The position numbers and the translations under genes are program-made. The notes below the pieces were generated by a model that saw only the letters and a list, made by a program, of their open reading frames with translations, did not search any database and had not been told where the DNA came from. Below, in pieces: positions 10,955 through 21,413 of a DNA stretch of 64,000 nucleotides (position 1 is its first letter; the number at the start of each line of letters is the position of its first letter). Origin of the DNA: Canna indica (taxonomy: Eukaryota > Streptophyta > Magnoliopsida > Zingiberales > Cannaceae); contig CP136895.1 in assembly GCA_034359265.1 (NCBI GenBank), positions 48,130,001-48,194,000 of the forward strand, written 5' to 3'.

Positions 10955-12645
10955 AGCTTCTACAAAAGGGATGTTGATGGATAGCTTCTTGAAAATGTCC
11001 AGGAATCTTTAAAACTATTTATCCAACTTGCTCTTTTGCAACTTTTGAGGAAATGGTGGAGGTGGATACACTGAGTTTGGAACTTCATGTACCTTCTTTT
11101 CTTGATCAGGCACTTGCCTCACTTGTTCTTCCTTGGAGTCTCCAACCTCTTCTTTTGAGAACTTTGTAACTGGTGTAAATTTTGGTTGCCCCAAAACATC
11201 AGTTGTTCCCCTTAGATATCCTTGAATCTCCTTCCCACTTCATAGAGTAATTACCTTGCAGTACTCATTCTGATTGTCTCTTCTTTGAGGAGGCAAGGTA
11301 TCCCCTGGAAGAGATCCTTGAGGCCGGCTATTCAATGCATTAGCTAGCTGCCCCAACTGTGTCTCCAAGGCTTTTATAGAAGCTCATTGACTTTGGATCA
11401 ATGCAGTTTGATTCTTGATAACAGAATCATTTTGCTCAATGTATTTCAATAGTAAGTCTTCAATAGGAGATTTCTTCTCAGGTTCTTGTTGTCTTTGCAA
11501 TTGCTGAAAACCTAGTGGAGGATTTTGTCTAAGAGGAACATAGGCTGTCTGATTGTTACTCCATTAAAAGTTGGGATGATTCCGCCAGCCTGGATTATGT
11601 GTTTGAATAAGGGTTGTTATCCTGTCTTTGTTCATTCCCAACAAAGTTTACAGATTCAGTGCGTGCCACATCCAGATATAGAAAATGGCATTGAGCACCT
11701 GAATGTCCTTCTCCACAATGTTCATAGAACACTACAACTTCCTACAATTGATGGGCAGAATGGTTGCGCTGATTTCGCCCAAGAGTCAAAATCTCAAATC
11801 TTTTGTTAAGTGATTTCATTTGGGACACCATCTTAGCCTGAAAAGCTGTAATTTGATCAAGTTCAAATGTCTCAGCTGCTTTTGTTGTACTTGATGGTTG
11901 TGGTCTTTCATGTGCTTGATAATTGTTAAAGGTAAGATCTTCCAATATCTCAAATGCATCCTCAGGATACTGATTAATCAAAGATCCTCTAGCAGCTATA
12001 TCAACTTGATTTCTACTATTAAAATTTAAACCATTGTAGAAGTAACTTATCTGTTGTTGTAGGTCCAAACCATGGTGTGGACATTTTCTAAGCAGATCCT
12101 TGTAGCGCTCATAATATTCATACAAAGTTTCCATGTCTGCTTGGTTGAAGTTCAGGATGTCTCTGATGTATTTCTCTATTTTTGTTGGTGAGAAATACTT
12201 GGCTAAGAATTTTTCACTAACACATCCCAAGAAGTGATACATCCTGGTGGCAAAGAATCAAGCCAATCCTTGGCTCTCCCTTCCAAAGAATAAGGGAAAA
12301 GTCTCAGTCTAATGGCTTCATCTGAAACTCCATTCATTCTGTAGTTATCACACAAATCCAAGAAGTACCTCAAGTGTGCATTCGGGTCTTCCATAGGGTA
12401 TCCAAAGAACTGCTTCTTCTCCAACAACCCCAAAGTGACTGGATCAATCTTGAAGTTATGTGGTACCAGTGCAGGTCTTACTATGCTTCCACAAAGGCCT
12501 TGATCACCAGGTGTGATATAGTCTTTAATCTTCTTTCTTGGTTGAGCAGTACCACCAACATTGCCAACCGGAGTTTGAGAGCATTATCATTTCCAAATTG
12601 ATTGACTTCAGCAGCCCCAGGAACATCATTCATGTTGTCTGCCAT
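10955..12645 (-). pseudogene. G1 gag, frameshifted
   Basis: Likely starts at the ATG on the minus strand at 12645 (MADNMNDVPGAAEVNQFG). The retrotransposon gag domain is visible as DPNAHLRYFLDLCD and RLRLFPYSLEGRAKDWLDSLPPG (12203-12433) and then FLAKYFSPTKI...ETLYEYYERYKDLLRKCPHHGL (11742-12242). The two parts are in different frames, with the shift near 12210. Further on a zinc knuckle of CX2CX4HX4C type lies near 11,700 (CEHCGEGHSGAQC), followed by an Asn/Pro-rich segment (PYSNTYNPGWRNHPNF) typical of Athila gag. Several stops interrupt the C-terminal part. Confidence 0.8.
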
Positions 12646-12780
12646 GTCAGAAGGTTATGCTTTGGGTTCCATAGTTTTCCTCCTGATTTCTCTGCAAGTT
12701 CTTTCAATTTCAGGATCTAATGGAACAAGAAGTTTTTGCTTTCAATGCATATAACAACAATGACACCTATATATATATAT

Positions 12781-13087
12781 ATATAAACAAAGAAAAGAAA
12801 AGAAACAGAGAAATAAATGCTTGACCTTAAAATACTAAGTAATCACCCAATATTAACAAATCAATTCTTAAAACCGAAGTCCCCCGACAACGGCGCCAAA
12901 AACTTGTTGTTAATTTCACATGCAAGTGCACATATCACAATAAGTAGTAAATATAAATTTCAGGATATAAACAAAGAAAAGAAAATAAATAGAAAAATAA
13001 ATGCTTGACCTTAAAATACTAAGTAATCACCCAATATTAACAAATCAATTCTTAAAATCGAAGTCCCCAGCAACGACGCCAAAAACT
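12781..13087 (-). repeat. G1 leader and primer site, tandemly duplicated
   Basis: A 184-bp unit occurs twice in direct order: TTGACCTTAAAATACTAAG at 12821 and 13005, the primer site at about 12882-12898 and 13064-13082, and the LTR start TGTTGTTAAT at 12904 and 13088. The inner copy ends after only about 46 bp of LTR (to about 12950). On the minus strand the primer site reads TGGCGCCGTTGTCGGGG (inner) and TGGCGTCGTTGCTGGGG (outer); the first fits the 3' end of tRNA-Asp better. A (TA)n run lies at 12768-12786. Confidence 0.8.
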
Positions 13088-13518
13088 TGTTGTTAATTTC
13101 ACACGCAAGTGCACGTATCACAATAAGTAGTAAAAAGTTCGTTCCCACGAGGACTTTGTTCTAAGTTTGTTATCTAAGAATGATCACTCTTCTCTTAATT
13201 CAAGCTAAATTTAAGTTGATGGCGGTAAAGTAAACTGTGAAAAAAATAACTAAGAGAAATTGCAAAGGAAATTTAAGGCTGATTTATAAAATGATCACAA
13301 ACCTAGGATTTTAACTTCCCCCTATACCTTACCAAGTTAATTCCTTACTTCATCTAATCATTGTATAGCATAGTTTATCAACCTAGGATTCATCAATAAT
13401 CATAAAGTTCTATTGAATCAAAATGAACCTAATTGTTTAACCCAATTCCCTCCATGTCAGTGAGAATCCAAAAATTAAATAATTGCACTAAGCATCAATC
13501 CTAACGGGTTACGCAAGG
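13088..13518 (-). repeat. 5' LTR of G1, inner segment
   Basis: Starts TGTTGTTAATTTCACACGCAAG next to the primer site and follows the 3' LTR (4445 onward) closely. It is interrupted by copia element C2, with the target duplication CAAGG at 13514-13518. It resumes at 18244 and ends at 19258 with AGTTATCA. Confidence 0.9.
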
Positions 13519-13750
13519 TATTGCAGTCACTCTGTTACAACTCAGCTTGAGTGACAGCTCAGCTTGTTTAGTTAAAGTGACAGCTCAGCTTGTTTAGTTA
13601 AGACGTTCAATAAGTTGAATTAGTTTTAACTAATTAAAACTAATTCAACTATAGCATATATAAGGATGAGATTGTAATCTTTATTTTTTGACTGTAATAT
13701 TTTTCATGATGAGATTTTCAATGAGATAAACATTTTGTTTAGCTCTAATA
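13519..13750 (+). repeat. 5' LTR of C2
   Basis: 232 bp, from TATTGCAGTCACTC to TTAGCTCTAATA. It contains a 27-bp tandem repeat (GTGACAGCTCAGCTTGTTTAGTTAAA type, about 13550-13603), an inverted AATTAGTTTTAACTAATTAAAACTAATTC block, and a TATA-like ATATATAAGG at about 13656, a plausible promoter. The adjoining TGGTAT (13751-13756) is the only part of the copia initiator-Met primer consensus that is kept. Confidence 0.9.
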
Positions 13751-13795
13751 TGGTATAGTCCTTACTTCATACATCAATCGGATCAACCGGGATCT

Positions 13796-14830
13796 ATGCT
13801 GGTTTCTCAACCCTTATCCAGCGATAATTACAGTTCGTGGAGACGATCAATGATTCTGGCTTTAAGCGCTAAGAACAAACTTGGTTTCGCCGATGGCAGC
13901 ATCAAGAAACCTGATCTCGAATCTGGTGATTTGCTTGATTCTTGGACAAGATCAAATAATCTTGTTTGCTCTTGGATCATAAATTCTGTCTCAAAGAACA
14001 TCGCTTCCACCATTCTATACCTGAATTCCGCTGCTGAGATATGGACTGATCTGGAAGATCGCTTCTCACAAAAGAATGGACCGCGATTCTATCAGCTCAA
14101 GAAAGAACTTTCAGAGCTGCGACAAGGTCAGATGAATGTCACTGATTTCTTTACTGAACTCAAAATTTTGTGGGATAATTTGTATTCAACTAAGCCGTTT
14201 TGTTCTTGTGGGAGATGTACCTGTGATGGGGTTCGAAAAATGATGACTGATCATCAAAATGATTATGTCATTACGTTTCTAATGGGATTAAATGACTCAT
14301 TTTCTCATGTTCGAGGGCAGATTTTACTTATTGATCCTTTACCACCAATCAACAAAGTTTTCTCTTTGGTCATTCAAGATGAAAACCAACGCAATGTCAA
14401 GACTTCTTCTCCAATCACTGATACTGCTGCTTTTATGACCAGAACAAACTCCACAAAACCTGGTATGGAATCTTCTTCATTCAATAAGAAGAATAGACCT
14501 TATTGCACATACTGCAAATATCATGGTCACACTCGTGAAAAATGTTACCATCTTCATGGGTTTCCTCCTGGTTACAAGTCCAAAAGTAAAATGGGAAAGA
14601 GCTCCAATAATTCAGTTAATCAGAACAGTCCATCTTCTGAAAGTTCTAACAACACTGATACGCTTACTCAAGCTCAATGTCAGCAGCTAATTGCATTTCT
14701 CACTAGTCAGCTCAATTCGACATCTACCTCTGACATAGTTTCCACTTCAGTAAATTCAACTATGCAGGGTAAGATTTCTTTGTATATCAACAGCATTTCA
14801 AATATTTCAGATGATGCTTCCAAATATTAG
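13796..14830 (+). CDS. C2 gag (capsid and nucleocapsid part)
   Basis: 344 residues from a true ATG. The N-terminal gag domain shows LSSDNYSSWRRSMILALSAKNKLGFADG (copia gag_3 type), WIINSVSKNIASTILY, AEIWTDLEDRFSQ and QLKKELSELRQGQMNVTDFF. A variant C-rich segment (FCSCGRCTC, about residue 140) follows. Near residue 240 is a zinc knuckle YCTYCKYHGHTREKCYHLHG, CX2CX4HX4C, expected to bind RNA. The TAG at 14828-14830 ends the frame; codons continue in the same frame straight into pol. In a typical copia element this position lies inside a single gag-pol polyprotein, usually a Trp before the protease IIDTGA. Gag would assemble the virus-like particle in the cytoplasm. Confidence 0.9.
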   Translation: MLVSQPLSSDNYSSWRRSMILALSAKNKLGFADGSIKKPDLESGDLLDSWTRSNNLVCSWIINSVSKNIASTILYLNSAAEIWTDLEDRFSQKNGPRFYQLKKELSELRQGQMNVTDFFTELKILWDNLYSTKPFCSCGRCTCDGVRKMMTDHQNDYVITFLMGLNDSFSHVRGQILLIDPLPPINKVFSLVIQDENQRNVKTSSPITDTAAFMTRTNSTKPGMESSSFNKKNRPYCTYCKYHGHTREKCYHLHGFPPGYKSKSKMGKSSNNSVNQNSPSSESSNNTDTLTQAQCQQLIAFLTSQLNSTSTSDIVSTSVNSTMQGKISLYINSISNISDDASKY

Positions 14831-14851
14831 ATTATTGATACTGGTGCCACC

Positions 14852-17800
14852 ATGCATGTTTCCTTTTGTAAGGATCTTTTTCAAAGTCTTAAACCCATAT
14901 CACATGCATCAATTCTTTTACCTGATAAAAGTATTGTTCCTGTTCACTATGCCGGAGACATTAGACTCACTTCTGCCATTTTATTGAAGAATGTGCTATA
15001 TGTTCCACAGTTTCATTTTAATCTTCTCTTAGCTAGCAGTCTAGTTTCTGATTCCGACTTAACAGTGTTAATCACCAAGACACATTGTGTGATTCAGGAC
15101 CTTTATCAAGTGATTGGGAAGGGTAGTCTTCACAAAGGATTATATCTTTTACAGATAAAAGAGCCTTCTGAAAATATCAGTTCTCTTTCCAATTGTAACA
15201 ATGTTGCTTTCTCTTCATTAGCAAACTGGCACAATAAACTTGGTCATCCAAGTTACTCTGTTATGAAAGTATTGAAAGATGTTATTTCTTTTGGAAGTAT
15301 CAATAAAGACATTCCTTGTACAATTTGCCCTCTTGCAAAACAAAAGAAATTGTCTTTTCCTAATCAAAATAAACTGTCTGCTCAACCTTTTGATCTTGTT
15401 CATTGCGATATATGGGGTCCTTACAAGCATGCTACTTACAATAATCAGTATTATTTTTTGACATTGGTTGATGACTGCACTCGGACAGTATGGACTTATC
15501 TTTTACAACACAAATCAGATGTGAGTTCTATTATTCCTGCTTTTATCAATTTGGTGAAACGACAATATTGCAAAGACATTAAGAGTTTCAGGTCTGACAA
15601 TGCAAAAGAATTAAAGTTCACAGAGTTATTCACCAAGTTAGGAATCACACATCAATTTTCTTGTGTTGAGAATCCAGAACAGAATTCTGTAGTAGAAAGA
15701 AAACACCAACATTTGTTAAATGTAGCTAGAGCTCTTTATTTTCAATCCCGGATACCTATAAGATTCTGGGGAGAATGTATTTTAACAGCAACATATTTGA
15801 TAAACAGATTGCCATCACTTCTTCTCAAAAACAAATCTCCTTATGAGTTGTTACTTGGAGTAAAACCAGATTATAGTAATCTCAAGACATTTGGATGTCT
15901 TTGCTTTGCTTCTACCCTCAAGTCTCAAAGAGACAAGTTTACAGAAAGAGCTATACCTGCCATATTTCTTGGATATCCTCCAGGAATCAAAGGATACAAG
16001 TTATATAACCTGAACACTAGAGCTATTTTTATCTCTAGAGATGTTGTCTTTCATGAAAACTTGTTTCCTTTTCATACTGTCACTCCAACAACTGACTTAG
16101 TGGATCCCTTTCCAAATATTGTTCTACCTCAACCAGCAGTTGATGATGATTTTTATCACTTAAGAACTTCATCCGAAAACTCATTACAGATGATTCCTGA
16201 TAATGAAATTCCTGATAATGAAATTACTCATCTCAGTCAGGCTTCTTCTTCACCACAATATTCAGTTCCTGAACAACATATTTCTTCTCATATACCAATA
16301 AGGAAATCTACTAGAGCTTCAACCAGGCCTTCATATCTTCAGGATTATTATTGCAATCTTGCAAAAACTACCAAGTGCAAACACTCAATTCAAAATTACT
16401 TATCCACCAAGAAACTTTCTGCACCATATAAAAATTTCATTGCCAATATTTCTGTCAATTATGAGCCAACATATTTTCACCAAGCTTGCAAATATACTCA
16501 TTGGCAAAAGGCAATGGATGAAGAGATTAGAGCTCTAGAATCCCTTGGAACATGGTCTATTGTTCCTTTGCCGGAAGGAAAGAAACCCATTGATTCAAAA
16601 TGGGTTTACAGAAACAAATATACTGCTGAAGGAATTCTTGATAGACATAAAGCTCGTTTAGTGGCTAAAGGGTTTACTCAGCAAGAAGGAGTAGATTACA
16701 ATGAAAAATTCTCTCCTACAGCTAAAATGGTATCGTTTAGAGTATTATTAGCTCTAGCTTCAATTCACGGTTGGCACTTGCAGCAATTAGATATAAATAA
16801 TGCCTTTCTTAATGGAAGATTGAATGAGGAAATCTATATGAAACTCCCTCCTGGTTATGGATCAAAACATAAAGGAATGGTATGTAAACTTCACAAGTCC
16901 ATATATGGACTTAAACAAGCCAGCCGAGAATGGTACAATACCTTCTCTACTATGATTCTAAGAAAAGGTTTTCAAGCTTCACCTTTTGAATATTCATTGT
17001 TTACAAGAGGATCTGGATCTGATTTTGTAGCTCTTCTAGTATATGTTGATGATATTGTCTTAGCTGGAAAGAATTTGGATATCTTGAATGATATCAAAAG
17101 TTACCTAAGCAAATGTTTCAAGCTTAAAGACTTAGGAACTCTGAAGTATTTTTTAGGATTTGAGATTGCTCGAAATCCATCAGGAATTACAATGACTCAA
17201 AGGAAATATACTCTGCAATTACTTGAAGATACAGGATTTTTGGGTACTAAACCTACTTCATTACCTATGGTTCCTTCATCCAAGCTAAGTGCTCATACTG
17301 GAAGAACATTAGAAGATCCAACTCTTTACAGAAGATTAGTTGGTCGACTTCTTTATCTCACTCATACTCGACCTGATATAATGTACACTGTACATTCCCT
17401 CAGTCAGTATGTTTCCAATCCAAGAGAAACTCACCTAAAGGCTGCTTACCACTTGTTGAGTTACTTGAAACAATCCCCTGGTTTAGGGATTTTTCTTCCT
17501 TCAAACAGTAAGCTGACTTTGTCAGCCTTTGTGGATTCCGACTACAGCTCATGTCCTGATACAAGAAAATCTGTCACTGGTTATTGCGCCTTCTTAGGTA
17601 ATTCATTAATCTCCTGGAAATCCAAGAAGCAACATACTGTTAGCCGATCTTCTGCAGAAGCTGAATACAGGGCTATGGCTGTAACAACTTGCGAATTAAT
17701 TTGGATTGCTGGTCTTCTATCCTCATTCTTAGTTCCCATCAAACATACTTCTCTATATTGTGATAACGAAGCTGCATTGCATATAGCTCAAAACCCGGTG

Positions 17801-17998
17801 TTTCATGAACGCACAAAACATATTGAAGTAGATTGCCACTTTGTCAGGAATAAGGTTCAAGATGGATTTCTCAAATTGTTTCATGTTAGATCTTCCAATC
17901 AATTAGCGGACATTTTCACCAAAGCTTTATATTCACCATCTTTTACTTCTCTTATTGACAAGTTAGGTCTGCTCAATATTCACGCAACTCCAACTTGA
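14852..17998 (+). CDS. C2 pol (integrase, RT, RNase H; protease cut by start)
   Basis: Same frame as gag. The protease active site IIDTGAT lies at 14831-14851, between the amber codon and the first pol ATG (14852), so an ATG-initiated product lacks it. Then: gag-pre-integrase WHNKLGHPS...CTICPLAKQKK (about residues 125-170); integrase core with Asp in VHCDIWGP, Asp in FRSDNAKEL and Glu in NSVVERKHQH (about 185-280); RVT_2 reverse transcriptase from KWVYRNKYTAEG through QLDINNAFLNG to the catalytic YVDDIVLAG (about 580-735); RNase H with AFVDSDYSSCPDTRKS, RSSAEAEYRAM and LYCDNEAALHIA (about 890-1010). No stop or frameshift inside. The polypurine tract TTGAGGGGAGGA follows at 17995-18006. Confidence 0.93.
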   Translation: MHVSFCKDLFQSLKPISHASILLPDKSIVPVHYAGDIRLTSAILLKNVLYVPQFHFNLLLASSLVSDSDLTVLITKTHCVIQDLYQVIGKGSLHKGLYLLQIKEPSENISSLSNCNNVAFSSLANWHNKLGHPSYSVMKVLKDVISFGSINKDIPCTICPLAKQKKLSFPNQNKLSAQPFDLVHCDIWGPYKHATYNNQYYFLTLVDDCTRTVWTYLLQHKSDVSSIIPAFINLVKRQYCKDIKSFRSDNAKELKFTELFTKLGITHQFSCVENPEQNSVVERKHQHLLNVARALYFQSRIPIRFWGECILTATYLINRLPSLLLKNKSPYELLLGVKPDYSNLKTFGCLCFASTLKSQRDKFTERAIPAIFLGYPPGIKGYKLYNLNTRAIFISRDVVFHENLFPFHTVTPTTDLVDPFPNIVLPQPAVDDDFYHLRTSSENSLQMIPDNEIPDNEITHLSQASSSPQYSVPEQHISSHIPIRKSTRASTRPSYLQDYYCNLAKTTKCKHSIQNYLSTKKLSAPYKNFIANISVNYEPTYFHQACKYTHWQKAMDEEIRALESLGTWSIVPLPEGKKPIDSKWVYRNKYTAEGILDRHKARLVAKGFTQQEGVDYNEKFSPTAKMVSFRVLLALASIHGWHLQQLDINNAFLNGRLNEEIYMKLPPGYGSKHKGMVCKLHKSIYGLKQASREWYNTFSTMILRKGFQASPFEYSLFTRGSGSDFVALLVYVDDIVLAGKNLDILNDIKSYLSKCFKLKDLGTLKYFLGFEIARNPSGITMTQRKYTLQLLEDTGFLGTKPTSLPMVPSSKLSAHTGRTLEDPTLYRRLVGRLLYLTHTRPDIMYTVHSLSQYVSNPRETHLKAAYHLLSYLKQSPGLGIFLPSNSKLTLSAFVDSDYSSCPDTRKSVTGYCAFLGNSLISWKSKKQHTVSRSSAEAEYRAMAVTTCELIWIAGLLSSFLVPIKHTSLYCDNEAALHIAQNPVFHERTKHIEVDCHFVRNKVQDGFLKLFHVRSSNQLADIFTKALYSPSFTSLIDKLGLLNIHATPT

Positions 17999-18006
17999 GG
18001 GGAGGA

Positions 18007-18238
18007 TATTGCAGTCACTCTGTTACAACTCAGCTTGAGTGACAGCTCAGCTTGTTTAGTTAAAGTGACAGCTCAGCTTGTTTAGTTAAGACGTTCAATA
18101 AGTTGAATTAGTTTTAACTAATTAAAACTAATTCAACTATAGCATATATAAGGATGAGATTGTAATCTTTATTTTTTGACTGTAATATTTTTCATGATGA
18201 GATTTTCAATGAGATAAACATTTTGTTTAGCTCTAATA
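18007..18238 (+). repeat. 3' LTR of C2
   Basis: 232 bp, reading the same as 13519-13750 position by position by eye. It is preceded by the polypurine tract at 17995-18006 and followed by the target duplication CAAGG. LTRs are copied from one template at insertion, so identity means a recent insertion. Confidence 0.93.
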
Positions 18239-18243
18239 CAAGG

Positions 18244-19258
18244 TGACTTGGCTATTTCAACCTAATCACAAATTACAATTCTCAATCTCATGCTAAGAAT
18301 CACAATCTTAGACTATTCTATTTGGTTCTGAACATAAGTTCCTCTTTCAAGATAACTTAGATTTAATAGACCACTCAAAAGCTGGCCAAACAATAGAGAG
18401 CTTTAAGGTCAAAATAGAATATATAAATTATGTTAAAAGAAAGGGCAAATAAGATTCATAAATGAATTAATAAGGTTCAGTATAAGGATCTATTAAAATC
18501 CTAGAAAGAAAACTCAGTTCATAAATACAGAAGAAATCAGCATCCACATAGCTTTTAATTTCAGCATAAGGAAACACAAGACAAGTGGAAGAAGAGAAAG
18601 AAACTAGGAGTGCAAACTTTGGTCTTCTCCTCTTCTAATCCTTCTTTGTTGTTCTCCAATTTCTTGAGTTGAGCCACCTTCTTCTGCTTGGTTCCAGCTG
18701 CATACAATGATCCAGATTTCCAGTTCTTTGAGTTCAGCTACTGCTATGATATCAGCAGCATCTTCTTAAATGAGCAACAGCCGCTCTTCTTCAAATGCAC
18801 AGCAGCAGTCGCCCTTCTCAAATGAGCAGCAGCCCTAAGTTTTTCTTTCTGGATCCTAATTAGGTTTCCTCCCATTAAGAGACTCCATAGTGGGGTTTAA
18901 CTTGAGATCCGACCAGCTAGCTAATTGGATCCTCACTTGGCTGCACAACTTCAAGAAAGTGGGTCTTCACATGCTGCGAATAAGACCAATAAAATCCAAT
19001 AAAAATTTCCTCACCCAAATGAGATTTAATAACCAAAGGAAAATATAATCCTAACTTAAAAACTGCAGCCACATCAATCTTAGAATTTTTTTTTGAAGTG
19101 GAACTTTAACTTTCCTAAGAAAAATCCACATTGACCTTAATAAACCATTAAGAATCAAAAGTGCACTTAAAACTGAAAGTTCTACTTAATTACCCCAGAA
19201 ATAAACACAAATATTCACCAAAAGACTAGTTAAATGGTTTTGTTTTAAAGAGTTATCA
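18244..19258 (-). repeat. 5' LTR of G1, outer segment
   Basis: Continues the G1 LTR after C2 with TGACTTGGCTATTTCAACC, parallel to the 3' LTR from about 4880. It ends AGTTATCA at 19258, followed by the right target duplication CCTAC (19259-19263). Short frames here are non-coding. Confidence 0.9.
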
Positions 19259-19263
19259 CCTAC

Positions 19264-19780
19264 TCCACTACCTAAGTACCATCGGTTAGGATTTCCAACT
19301 CTAGTTTACTAGATTAGAGTGTTTCCTTTACAATGAGGACATTTTCACCGAAAAGTCTCCGCTTTCACACCAAAGGCACTTCCACACCCGGAAGTCTCCT
19401 GCCTTCCTACTGAGAGCACTCTCTCACCTCAAACCCTAAGGATAACACAATTAATCCTAGCAAGCTAAGTTTATACCTGTGGACTTAAGCCTTAACACCA
19501 AGGCAACCACCAGTCATTCAAAACCTAACAACCTAGGTCTTACACAAGATCAAACACCAAAAAATAAAGCACAAAATACACAAGTAATGGAGCAAATGAA
19601 CAATACAACTTATACTTAGCTCCAACACAGGATCACCTAGCCCCTCTTGATGCCTTGAAGATGAATCGATGAAGTGTGAAGGCCAAATCAAGGTTTTTGC
19701 ATAAGAACAAGGGTTTGCTCAAGAATAGCTCAAGAAGGCTTAGCAAATGTCAAGAGATGGCTCAATGAAGTTCTAAGATA
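19264..19780 (-). repeat. 5' LTR of C1, second segment
   Basis: Resumes the C1 LTR (compare 1300-1815) with TCCACTACCTAAG and runs to TTCTAAGATA. The last three bases ATA (19778-19780) are the left target duplication of CACTA1. Confidence 0.88.
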
Positions 19781-20165
19781 CACTACTAGAATTGTCGTCA
19801 TCATCGACGGCTAAAGTCGTGGCTGAACCGTCGATGATAACTATCACGGACGACACCAGTCGTGGCGAAATGCCGTCAGTGATGTGGGCATCTTAGATAA
19901 ATTGTGATGGCTTCTCTTGACTGTTACAAGTAATCATCACCGACAGCCGCATGCGCTGTCGCTGATTTAAACACATCAGTCAAGGCTATAGGCGGCTGTC
20001 ACTAGTACCAACATATCAGCCACAGCCCAGGGTCGTCGGTGATACTATTAACAATCGTGATATTTGGTGTTGCCTAGGCCATCAGCCATTTACGATAAGC
20101 TTTCATCCACGGCGTAGTGACGGCCGACCGTGGGTAAGCCGTGGCTGAAGGTATATCCTGTTTCT
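19781..20165. repeat. CACTA1 left terminal and subterminal repeats
   Basis: After the CACTACTAGAAT terminus come repeated words in both orientations: CGTCATCATCGACGGC, AAGTCGTGGCTGAACCGTC, CCGTCAGTGATG, AGCCACAGCCCAGGGTCGTCGGTGATA, GACCGTGGGTAAGCCGTGGCTGAAGG. In En/Spm elements such motifs bind the TNPA-type protein. A matching inverted set is at 31190-31568. Confidence 0.8.
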
Positions 20166-20430
20166 AAAAAAAATAATTTTTTTATAAATTCCTATATACA
20201 ATAATATTTATAGATTACATCTATTTTCAATCACAAATTATAATCAGAAAACATCATACACATGCATTTGAAACCAACATACAAGTTTTACATAAATATC
20301 ATCAATCTAAGCCTCAAACCGGAGGCAAAAAATTATCAAAATATCATATATATACAACCATAAGTATATAAACAACTATCCGTACATAAACAAGTATCAA
20401 AATATAAACAAAATACAATAAATCAAAATC

Positions 20431-21362
20431 TCACGGCTGTGGTGGAGGCGGTGGAGTCGACAGTGATTGGGTTGGGAGCATCGACTGGGTCGAGGAGGAC
20501 GACGGCTGTGACATCATCGGTAAAAGGGCAGAGTGAGACACAATCTGAGTGAGGAGTGCCTGCATGTTCTGCATCGTCTGTCTCAACTCATCATTAATCG
20601 GTTTCGCTCCTCTATCGCCAGTCTTTGCTCCTCCATCTCTTGTCTCTGCTGGGTGAGCTCCGACTCCAAGGCCGCTATTCGGCTCTGGTCCTGCGCCCAG
20701 AATGTCGAGGACCACTCACCCGCAGCCAGAGGGGTCGGTGCCCCAAGTGGCCCGAGCATGGCGCGTGCATGGCCACTGTCTGCAAAGCCATAAACACGGC
20801 CGTGCTCCCAGGCACCTACGGCCTCCACCCAAGCTCATGCGTCGAACTCCTCCGGTGTGCCTCCACGCTCGATCACAGTCCTCGTTTAAGTTTCCTACAC
20901 GTGTTTATATTATATATATATATATATAAATGATAAATAAAAATTGTGTAAATCAAATAGACATATATAAATACTTACCATTATGATCGAGGCTCTGCTA
21001 TCAACGTAGTCTTCCGCTCCTCGTCGACGATGATGGGTGCGCTCAAACACCTCCATCATCGACGGGCATTGGACGGTGCCGTCCTCTACCACGTGCGTCT
21101 TACATTAGAAAACAAATACATTAGTATCATTATACATAATATATAATTAAATTAAATTAAATTATACATACCATACGACGCTCATGAACCGCAAAAGAGA
21201 TGGAGCCACCAGTGTGGCGCGCCCCTGTGTCGTCCCCCACAGACATGCGGTTTATCAAAGCAGTCCGGGAGACCTCCTACCACTCAGGTGTGTCCCATCG
21301 CTCAACGAGCTGGTCCCACATAGGGCCAGGAATTCACTCGGGGGCGTGTCCCCGAGTCTGCC
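20431..21362 (-). pseudogene. CACTA1 TNPA-like protein (PTTA type), truncated
   Basis: Minus-strand pieces in the order seen in CACTA2 and CACTA3: an exon with GGSI-type sequence and VHERRM (about 21178-21362), one with TVQCPSMMEVFERTHHRRRGAEDYVDSRA (about 20975-21100), and one with WVEAVGAWEHGRVYGFADSGHARAMLGPLGAPTP followed by a heptad-like SRIAALESELTQQRQEMEEQ segment and a Pro/Ser-rich tail (20431-20895). This matches the plant PTTA/Transposase_24 family of CACTA elements, which binds element ends. The upstream exons present in the other copies are missing here, replaced by inverted minisatellite units from 21414. Confidence 0.75.
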
Positions 21363-21413
21363 CTATTTGTGTAGATGGATCAGGTGGGGGAATGGTGGCC
21401 GAAGGTCGGGGGT

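Larger units (their letters stand above)
13519..18238 (+). mobile_element. Young Ty1/copia element C2
   Basis: A 4,720-bp plus-strand element inserted in the LTR of G1. The 5-bp duplication CAAGG (13514-13518, 18239-18243) matches the empty site seen in the sister LTR at about 4876-4882. Its two LTRs (13519-13750 and 18007-18238, 232 bp each) read the same throughout by eye. Gag and pol occupy one frame from 13796 to 17998, broken by a single TAG at 14828-14830. The LTRs begin TATTGC and end CTAATA, i.e. 5'-TA...TA-3', not TG...CA. It is the youngest and most intact element in the window, and the only one that retains every catalytic motif. Confidence 0.95.
4445..19258 (-). mobile_element. 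Athila-like Ty3/gypsy element G1
   Basis: A complete-length but inactive minus-strand LTR retrotransposon, 14.8 kb including nested C2 (about 10.1 kb without it). Both ends are TGTTGTTAATTT...AGTTATCA, and the 5-bp duplication CCTAC flanks it (4440-4444 and 19259-19263). Order on the minus strand: LTR (13088-19258, split by C2), primer site complementary to an Asp-type tRNA (GGCGCCGTTGTCGGGG or its variant), gag, protease, reverse transcriptase, RNase H, integrase, about 1.3 kb of non-coding DNA, polypurine tract, LTR (4445-5898). The primer type, the long gag-pol with a CX2CX4HX4C knuckle, and a C-terminal pol end like that of Athila elements support the lineage call. Several stops, frameshifts and lost catalytic residues show it cannot move by itself. 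Confidence 0.9.
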
